This document shows, piece by piece, positions 58,701 to 64,000 of a DNA stretch of 64,000 nucleotides. The stretch comes from Mustela lutreola (taxonomy: Eukaryota > Chordata > Mammalia > Carnivora > Mustelidae): positions 191,259,546 to 191,323,545 of the forward strand of contig NC_081293.1 of the NCBI RefSeq assembly GCF_030435805.1, in the 5' to 3' direction. The position numbers and the translations under genes were made by a program. The notes under the pieces are model-generated. The model had not been told where the DNA came from. It did no database searches and saw only the letters and a program-made list of their open reading frames with translations. Position 1 is the first letter of the stretch. Every line of letters starts with the position of its first letter.

Positions 58701-60669
58701 TCCCTGTTGGGGCTGAGAGGTGCTGCCTGGAGCCTCCGCCAGCACGTGGGGGGCAGTGCGGGGCAGATGCGCCTTCCCGGCTGGTTTTTGGGTGCCAGTT
58801 CCCTGCCAATGCCCTACTGTTGCCTCCTTAGGACACTCTGGAGAAGTGCAACACGTGTGGGCAGCCCATCACTGACCGCATGCTGAGGGCCACGGGCAAA
58901 GCCTACCACCCGCAGTGCTTCACCTGTGTGGTCTGTGCCTGTCCCCTGGAAGGCACCTCCTTCATCGTGGACCAGGCCAACCGGCCCCACTGTGTACCTG
59001 ACTACCACAAGTGAGGACCCACCTCCTGTCTCCTGGGCTCTTCTCTGAGGTTGTCTGAGAGTTAGGCTGCCCTCCCACAAGTCCAAGACCACTTCAAACT
59101 TCTGGCCTCACTTTCTGGTCCCACATTCTGTCCAACAGCAGGAGCCCCATTTGTCTGGATGTAGCTGTCCAGCAGTCTCAGAACTTGGTAGCAAGTCCCA
59201 CTCCTGGTAGGCCCCCCCCCCCCCCCCCCCCCCGCCATTGGTTCACTGAGGCTTCTTTTGGGTGTGGTCTTAGGTTCAACCTTGTGTGCTGGAATGACTT
59301 CATTTCACACACAAGCTGGGCTCTGAAAGTTCTTTTGGAGATCAGCTTTTTGGAGTTCTGGTGTTCTCCTAGAAACAGTGTTTACAAGGCGGCTACTTCC
59401 TAGGTCCTCAGCAGGATCCCACAGTGCATCTCGAGGTCGGTGCGGGAACATTGCACAGTCTCATTCCCACCTCTGCCAGTGTTTGAGGTGTACGTTTTCA
59501 GAATTCCACCTGACGTGTCCAGAACTTCACATCCCTCCCTCCACCCACCCCACCAGTGGAGCGGAGATAGCTGCATGGCAGGGGAGGCTAGGGTCCCGGG
59601 TCCAGGCATGGGGGCTGGAGAAGGGCGCCTTTGGCTGTGGTCTGTACCACCAGGTAAAGGCCTCATGGCAGAGGTCCCTGGAGTGGATGGGCCTTTGGGA
59701 GGATGGGGGAAAGGCAGGAAATTCCCCTTGATAAGGGCCCACGAAGGTGGCTTGTCTTAGGACTACCCTGTTGAGCTTCCTCTGCCTAGGGATGTGAAGC
59801 AAGTTGGCCAAGATGTCTGTCTGCCCCATTGCCATGCAACCAGCATGTCATCTCCTTCCTGCACTTCGATGGATAACCCTGGGTACCCTGTGCTCCCATT
59901 CTGACTCCTGCCCCACTTTTGGGCCCCTCCAGGCAGTACGCCCCCAGGTGCTCTGTCTGCGAGGGACCCATCATGCCTGAGCCTGGCCGCGAGGAGACCG
60001 TGCGAGTGGTGGCTCTGGATAAGAACTTCCACATGAAGTGCTACAAGTGTGAGGTTGGCTGTGCCTCTGGACCCCCGGGCTGGGTGGTGGTGGGGGCGAT
60101 GCCCGAGCCTGCCCCATCCAGTGCTTCTGTCCCTGTGCAAGGTGAGGGGGAGGGCTGTGGGGTCCCTGAGTTTGGATAAACCAAGAAAGAACGTGATCAG
60201 TGGGAGGTAAGGGGCTTGTGCTTTGCTATAGTGGAGGGGAAGGGGCAGGGGGATGTGCTGGGTGAAGTTAAAGGAGGCAGAGAAGGGAGCTGAGGCATGT
60301 GGGAGAGGTGAGGTCCATGTCTTTTATTGGGTGGGTGCTTTGGAAATGGCTCTACCCACAATGCCTGCCTTCGGTGGGAGGAGTCTAGGCGAAACGAGTG
60401 GCAATAGTGGTGAGGCTAGGAGTGGGGGTGCGTGTGGTTGGGGACATAGGAAGTGACCTGGATATCAGCCAAGCCCTGAGGCATTTGGTCTTCCTACTTT
60501 AAAGATGGAGGTGTGGGGGGACACAGGGGCCTTCCACCAGCAGACTCTTCTTCCTGTCTCCCAGGACTGTGGGAAAGCGCTGTCCATTGAGGCAGATGAC
60601 AATGGCTGCTTCCCCCTGGATGGCCATGTGCTCTGCCGGAAGTGCCACACTGCCAGAGCCCAGACCTGA
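52503..60669 (+). CDS. ZYX: ZYX, zyxin: nine coding exons (spliced)
   Basis: Exons 52503-52710, 53191-53390, 53540-53632, 53727-54257, 58263-58383, 58526-58695, 58832-59010, 59933-60053 and 60565-60669 give 1728 nt, 575 residues (human 572), in frame throughout. Zyxin is a focal-adhesion and stress-fibre adaptor that recruits Ena/VASP proteins and alpha-actinin, senses tension and repairs strained actin fibres. Visible: N-terminal [20 protein letters not shown] (alpha-actinin-binding region by family knowledge); Pro-rich EVH1-binding blocks at residues 70-135 ([24 protein letters not shown]); a Leu-rich segment [17 protein letters not shown]; a Gln/Pro linker; and three C-terminal LIM zinc domains (about 387-440, 447-499, 507-570). 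The start ATG has context ttggccATGG. The donor after exon 9 is a weak gttggc. Introns not listed are short and plain. Confidence 0.98.
53191..53390 (+). CDS. ZYX: ZYX exon 3 (Ena/VASP-binding)
   Basis: 200 nt encoding [30 protein letters not shown] and [15 protein letters not shown]. These are Phe-Pro4-type ligands for EVH1 domains of Ena/VASP. Acceptor cctacctcag, donor gtatgg. Confidence 0.97.
53540..53632 (+). CDS. ZYX: ZYX exon 4
   Basis: 93 nt, phase 0, encoding [20 protein letters not shown] through DPFKAR. Acceptor accctctag, donor gtaaga. Confidence 0.97.
53727..54257 (+). CDS. ZYX: ZYX exon 5 (Pro/Gln linker)
   Basis: 531 nt, phase 0, from [14 protein letters not shown] to [10 protein letters not shown]. 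It is low-complexity and rich in Pro, Gln, Ser and Ala, with tandem PQAKP/PQPQ units. This linker differs most from the human sequence in length. Confidence 0.97.
54630..57050 (-). repeat. long L2 LINE relic, antisense, in ZYX intron 5
   Basis: The plus strand opens with 'ctgctgagtgccaggcactg', the complement of the L2 3' end, passes 'gggaagggcatttgagtggg', and reaches 'ggtgaggtcatcggtgagcg'. On the minus strand 56398-56445 encodes [17 protein letters not shown], matching the L2 segment LTLSADDLASYFTEKIEAI. The copy is decayed, and the upper boundary is uncertain beyond about 56700. Confidence 0.7.
54735..54865 (+). repeat. MIR-like fragment, sense
   Basis: 'ggatagaattcctggctcac', 'agaccctaggcaagttgggt' and 'gattaagtgagctaactcat' recall the MIR core. 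Probably nested between L2 segments. Confidence 0.4.
58263..58383 (+). CDS. ZYX: ZYX exon 6
   Basis: 121 nt encoding [20 protein letters not shown], then [20 protein letters not shown]. The human protein has [10 protein letters not shown] here, so the first codon after the splice differs. Acceptor gcgtttcag, donor gtgagc. The helical Leu-rich segment precedes LIM1. Confidence 0.96.
58526..58695 (+). CDS. ZYX: ZYX exon 7 (LIM1)
   Basis: 170 nt encoding [17 protein letters not shown] through [16 protein letters not shown] and YCEGCYT. The complete set of zinc ligands (C-x2-C, H-x2-C, C-x2-C, C-x2-C) is visible for LIM domain 1. Acceptor cttcccag, donor gtgagt. Confidence 0.98.
58832..59010 (+). 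CDS. ZYX: ZYX exon 8 (LIM2)
   Basis: 179 nt encoding [20 protein letters not shown] through [16 protein letters not shown] and HCVPDYH. LIM domain 2 ligands are intact; the last one is an Asp (CVPD), as usual for this domain. Acceptor cctccttag, donor gtgagg. Confidence 0.98.
59011..59932 (+). other. ZYX: ZYX intron 8 (0.9 kb)
   Basis: It has a 22-nt poly-C run at 59212-59233 and otherwise unremarkable sequence. No transposon was recognised. Confidence 0.75.
59933..60053 (+). CDS. ZYX: ZYX exon 9 (LIM3, first part)
   Basis: 121 nt encoding [20 protein letters not shown] through [11 protein letters not shown], the first zinc-binding half of LIM domain 3. The donor gttggc is weak, but the join to the next exon gives the conserved YKCEDCGK. 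Confidence 0.97.
60565..60669 (+). CDS. ZYX: ZYX exon 10 (LIM3 end), stop
   Basis: 105 nt encoding [20 protein letters not shown] and [14 protein letters not shown], then TGA at 60667-60669. It completes LIM3 and ends exactly as human zyxin does. Confidence 0.98.
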   Translation, partial: DCGKALSIEADDNGCFPLDGHVLCRKCHTARAQT

Positions 60670-61135
60670 GCAGGGGATGGACGAGTCTCTTCCCCATCAG
60701 CGTACCACCCACACTGAGACCACCCTGCCCCCCCTTCAGTTATTTTTTTGATGTCCAGCCCCTCCTTCCACGCGCCAATCCCCACCCCAGGATCCCAAGC
60801 ACCCTGTCCGGGGGTCCCAGCACGGCCTAGGGCTGCAGAGTTCCAGCTCCGGGTTTCCAGCCCCCCCCCCCCCCCCCACCCCGCAGGGACCACGCACCAT
60901 CCTCCGGTGTACCCCACCTGTGGGGGCACCAGGTTGAGCGCTGCTGCTTTCACTGCTGCACCCATGCCCTTGGCTGGCGCCTGAGCAGCTGCGTCCTCTG
61001 CTTGCTGAGGCCAGGAGATGCCCGGACTCCAGGAGGCTGGACTGGGCCGGGCAGACGGGCCTGGACATTCCCTCCCATCCCCATGCTGCCAGGTTGTGGC
61101 TACAGCTACAAATAAAAAACCCTGTTTTCCAGAAT
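60670..61135 (+). other. ZYX: ZYX 3' UTR
   Basis: About 465 nt from the stop to shortly after AATAAA at 61111-61116. It contains a 17-nt poly-C run at 60861-60877. The end is inferred from the poly(A) signal. Confidence 0.8.
61111..61116 (+). terminator. ZYX: ZYX poly(A) signal AATAAA
   Basis: Canonical hexamer within 'ctacaaataaaaaaccctg', followed by a GT-containing stretch (61135-61160). It is the only AATAAA after the ZYX stop before the EPHA1 3' end. Confidence 0.85.
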
Positions 61136-61214
61136 TCTTAGGAGTCAACTCTTCTGTGCCTACAGCCCTCATGGGTGGGTTGGAGGAAATAACAAGGATA
61201 AAGCAGCCAGGGGT

Positions 61215-61468
61215 AAAGGAGAAAACTGTTTATTTACAAAAATATATATGTATATGTGTATATATTAAACCCTTCCCCAGGTCCCTCCCCCAATTACCTT
61301 TTTATTTCTACCCCCACCTCCCTTTTTAACACAAAGGCCCCCAGGCCCAGAGGGGAGTTCCTCAGGGAAGGGTGGGCAGGAGCAGCACCAAAGGCCTACA
61401 TCTCGTAGGTTGAGGGGAGGACTGGGGGGAGTGACCACGGCCCTCATCTCTGCGGGTGAGGGAGGGGC
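61215..61468 (-). other. EPHA1: EPHA1 3' UTR
   Basis: Short 3' UTR on the minus strand after the stop at 61469-61471. Two minus-strand AATAAA motifs occur (61306-61301 and 61234-61229), followed by a T/A-rich stretch. The exact cleavage site is not known. Confidence 0.75.
61229..61234 (-). terminator. EPHA1: EPHA1 poly(A) signal
   Basis: The plus strand tttatt is AATAAA on the minus strand. A second candidate lies at 61301-61306. The distal one leaves about 110 bp to the ZYX signal. Confidence 0.65.
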
Positions 61469-61547
61469 TCAGTCCTTGAAACCCTGAATACTGCAGAGAA
61501 TGCGCTTCTGGTGTCCTGGCAGCGTGATCCCCATCTGTGCCAGGTCC
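61469..61547 (-). CDS. EPHA1: EPHA1 last exon (SAM end), stop 61469-61471
   Basis: 79 nt: the third base of a Glu codon, then [20 protein letters not shown] and QGFKD, TGA. Acceptor gtcacccacag on the minus strand. Confidence 0.96.
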
Positions 61548-63844
61548 CTGTGGGTGACGAAAGGGGAGTGTGAGTGTGGGCTTCCCTCCCAGCAGCCCTC
61601 CCAGCCCAGGCCCGCGGGGTCCTCACTCAGCCGTCAGCTCCAGCACACACTCCATGGTGTCCAGCCCCGCTGAGCGGAAGTGCAGGATGTAGCGTTTCAT
61701 GCGAATGGACTCCAGCCACTCCGGGACGCTTCGATAGGGGATCCCGTCCGAGCCGCTCAAGCTGGGCAAGCGAAGCGTCACCCTGTGGGATGCAGGGTAC
61801 CTCAGTCCCATGGGAGAGGCAGGCGCTGTCCTCGGCCGCCCCCCTCCAGCTTCCCTGACATCCGGACTCAGCCCGTGAGCATCTGCAGCCAGCATTCAAG
61901 TTGGGTGTCTGAACACAGAGATTATCTGGACTTTGTGGATTAGCCTGGCCATTGTCTGTGAACTCATTTCCTGGCCCGATTCCTGGTCTGCTCAGGGCAA
62001 TAGGCAGGCTGACAGTCCTGCTGCACTGACGGGCCCAGGGGAAGTGGCCGCCCTGGGAGGCCTGCACACCAGCAGACCGCTAGCCCACCTCCTGTCAGAG
62101 GGACTGGTGCTGCCTGATCAGGGGCTGATGCGCAAGGGTCAACCATCCCAGCCGAGGGGACGCAGAAGGCAGAAGAGCAGAGGCCTGGGAAGCCGGACAG
62201 GCTCCTGCCATTGTCAGAGTGGCCCCCATCAATGCCAGGAGCAGCCACTGCTCGCCCCCTCCAAGCCTGGCTGTTATTCTTGCCCTCCGACACCCACAAG
62301 ACAATGAGTGTTCCTGTGCTAAAGCCAACCAGAGCCAAAACCATTAGCAAAGTAAATCTGCTGGGGGAAAAATGTTCAGCATTCCAGAAAGATTAGCACA
62401 TGCACTCTCCAGTATAGGAGGGAGTTGTGCTCCAAAAGATAGCTTCAAAAGTTGGAACTTGGAGCACATTTTCTCCCAGAAACAAGGTTATATATGGTGG
62501 TTTGATACAGAGGCTGGCATGCCAGGGCTGGTTTACTTGGTTAAGCATTCGGAGTCCAGCCTTGCCCATCCCCCGCACCTTACTCCTGCCACCAGTTCAT
62601 TCGTCACATTCTGGCAATCTTTTTGGTCAAACACAATTCTGATCCTGCCCCTCCCATTTAAAAACTGGTCAACAGTTCTCCATGCTCAGGGGGAAGCGCA
62701 AACTTCTTGGCAGAGCTGGTCTTCCTGGCACTGACCGGGTCACCTCTCCAGCTTCATCTCTGGCCACGGGCCCCAAACAACGCTGCAATCTTTGTAATCA
62801 GCCTGTCCTTCGCTCCCCAACCCGTGCTGGCCATGTGTCCTGGGAGACCCCACAAGGCCACGCGACATGCATCCCACCGGTACTTGCTGGTCTCTGTCTT
62901 CCCCACCCGGGACCAAGCTCCCTGGAGTCAGTATCAGGTGGTCAGCACTGCTTCTATGAGCTTTCCATCTCTGTGCACTTGCTTCCTCTCTTCCGCCAAG
63001 CTAGGGCTAGAAAGCTCTCCCATCAGGGTGGACTGTCCCCAAGGACGCTGACTACAGTCCTGCCTCGGGAGTATGCTGTGCTCTTCCCAGAAATCCACAG
63101 GCCCAGAACTCAGTGAATGTAGCTGAATGTCCACTTCCATTCTTGCAGACCTGCCAGCCTCTGAAAGCCCTTGCCCCCTCCAATGTGGGTACCTGGGATC
63201 AAAGTTGGCAATGGTCCGCAGGGAATGTGGGTTGGCAAGCAACTGCTCCAGGTGTGCCTTCAGCTGGTGGAAGGAGGGCCGGCGGGCACGGTCATAGGCC
63301 CAGCAGTTCTTCATGAGTTCATAGAGAGGGGCAGGGCAGTCCACGGGAGGTGGCAGCCGATACCCATCCTCAATGCTCTTCATTACCTGCAGTGGGGAAG
63401 GGGTGCAGGCTTGAGGGAGAAGCTCACCTTCCCTGGTGGCCCCTGAGAAATCTCTGGTGGCCCCTGAGAAATCTCTGTTCACACAAGATAGAGGCAACTG
63501 AGCCTCTGCCTGCCCCTGACAGTAGTAAAGAGAACAGGGAATAAGGCAAAGGGCACCGAGAACAAGAGTACAGAACAGCTGCGGGTCAGGAAGAAGGAAG
63601 AGGGTATCTGCAGGCAAGGGCCATGGGAGGATTTGGGGAGGAGATGAGAAGCGAGTTAGGGGTGACATGGCGGGGAGGAGTACTCCAGGCTTACCTCCTG
63701 ATTGCTCATCTCTCCATAGGGCTTGTCTCCAAAGCTCAGCACCTCCCACATCACAATCCCAAAGCTCCACACATCGCTGGCGGTGGTGAAGGTGCGATGG
63801 GCGATGGCTTCAGGGGCTGTCCAACGGATGGGGATCTTTCCTCC
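61469..63844 (-). CDS. EPHA1: EPHA1 receptor tyrosine kinase, last four exons (partial)
   Basis: Minus-strand exons 63844-63695, 63386-63193, 61782-61627 and 61547-61469 give 579 nt, the last 192 residues of EphA1 plus stop. EphA1 is a membrane receptor tyrosine kinase for ephrin-A ligands, acting in cell adhesion and migration; the human locus is associated with Alzheimer's disease risk. Visible: the kinase C-lobe from [13 protein letters not shown] (APE motif) through [20 protein letters not shown] and [13 protein letters not shown]; the juxta-SAM linker; and a SAM domain from about [17 protein letters not shown] to [16 protein letters not shown]. It ends GFKD. The 5' part (ligand-binding, FNIII, membrane segment, kinase N-lobe with the HRD and DFG motifs) lies beyond the window end. 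The gene converges on ZYX. Confidence 0.97.
61627..61782 (-). CDS. EPHA1: EPHA1 penultimate exon (SAM)
   Basis: 156 nt encoding [20 protein letters not shown] through [14 protein letters not shown], most of the SAM domain. Acceptor catcccacag, donor gtgagg. Confidence 0.97.
   Translation of the reverse strand, partial: GDASLAQLERLGRDPLSKRPGVAGVHSHETLHPALPLSGAGHHGVCAGADG
61783..63192 (-). other. EPHA1: EPHA1 intron (1.4 kb)
   Basis: It contains an L2-like segment (about 62610-62930). The rest is unassigned. No CAN SINE is seen. Confidence 0.7.
62610..62930 (+). repeat. possible L2 fragment, sense
   Basis: 'agttctccatgctcaggggg', 'cacctctccagcttcatctc' and 'tggccacgggccccaaacaa' recall the L2 3' coding part ('...cctacctctccagcctcatc...'). 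Weak, by eye only. Confidence 0.35.
63193..63386 (-). CDS. EPHA1: EPHA1 exon (kinase C-lobe end)
   Basis: 194 nt encoding [20 protein letters not shown] through [20 protein letters not shown] to TIANFDP and most of an Arg codon. Acceptor ttccccactgcag, donor gtaccc. The conserved Arg of the kinase subdomain XI (ARRPSF) is present. Confidence 0.97.
63433..63474. repeat. 21-bp tandem duplication
   Basis: Two exact copies of a 21-bp unit (ctggtggcccctgagaaatc plus t) in an EPHA1 intron. Confidence 0.95.
63695..63844 (-). CDS. EPHA1: EPHA1 exon (kinase C-lobe, APE motif)
   Basis: 150 nt, 50 codons, phase 0: [20 protein letters not shown] through [16 protein letters not shown]. It holds the APE motif and the DVWSFG segment of the kinase. 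Acceptor gccccattag, donor gtaagc. Confidence 0.97.
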
Positions 63845-64000
63845 CTAATGGGGCATGTAGGACAGAAAGGTGACATGTTTCAGGGCATGGTGGGGCCAGT
63901 GGGTGAGAAAATAACGGTCAAAGGGATGAGTAATTATTATGTCCACAAAAGCATGTGTCCTTACTCGTGCACGTGACTATATATATATGGCACATAATTG
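63845..64000 (-). other. EPHA1: EPHA1 intron, runs off the window
   Basis: Intronic sequence upstream of the 63695-63844 exon. It has a short (TA)n run near 63980-63988. The rest of EPHA1 lies beyond the window. Confidence 0.8.

Overview
The window is genomic DNA of a placental mammal, almost certainly a carnivoran. It carries about 19 tRNA-Lys-derived CAN SINEs. Several of the younger ones have the form with 'gatcacaagtaggcagagaggcaggcagag', which I associate with mustelids such as ferret, mink or otter; that family-level guess is inference. Four protein-coding genes lie in the same order and orientation as in human 7q34-q35: CLCN1 (+), FAM131B (-), ZYX (+) and EPHA1 (-). There are no bacterial-type genes, CRISPR arrays or tRNA/rRNA genes, and I recognised no LTR or endogenous retrovirus element.

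Region by region. 1-22007 holds the 3' two-thirds of CLCN1, the skeletal-muscle chloride channel ClC-1. Coding exons 8 to 23 (human numbering, inferred from exon lengths and phases) begin at 4815, and the first 4.8 kb is intron 7. 22008-26428 is the tail-to-tail interval between CLCN1 and FAM131B. It is free of recognisable SINEs and has one AATAAA/ATTAAA pair readable on both strands near 23783. 26429-32471 is the whole FAM131B coding region in seven exons, with a CpG-island promoter reaching to about 33.0 kb. 33.0-51.2 kb is the intergenic spacer, made largely of old transposons: an L1 3' end, several CAN SINEs, a long antisense L2, two L2 3' ends, a hAT-like element split by two SINEs, and a Tigger-like element. 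51.2-61.13 kb is ZYX (zyxin), with a CpG-island promoter, one non-coding first exon and nine coding exons. 61.2-64.0 kb is the 3' end of EPHA1 (last four coding exons), running off the window.

The four genes do not form a pathway. ClC-1 sets resting chloride conductance in muscle. FAM131B is a poorly understood, brain-enriched protein. Zyxin is a LIM/proline-rich adaptor of focal adhesions and actin stress fibres. EphA1 is an ephrin-receptor tyrosine kinase. Both neighbouring pairs of 3' ends converge: CLCN1/FAM131B, and ZYX/EPHA1, whose poly(A) signals are only about 110 bp apart.

I found no evidence of a new biological system. The observations most worth a second look are a GC-AG intron in CLCN1, a Met-Gly-Cys acylation-type start on the long FAM131B form, a GCC/GGC repeat in the FAM131B promoter/5' region, a CArG-like box in the ZYX promoter, a 62-bp direct repeat in the spacer, and several antisense L2 relics, one with a readable reverse-transcriptase signature. 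All exon limits and repeat identities were read by eye from splice signals and remembered family consensus sequences; nothing was aligned by computer.
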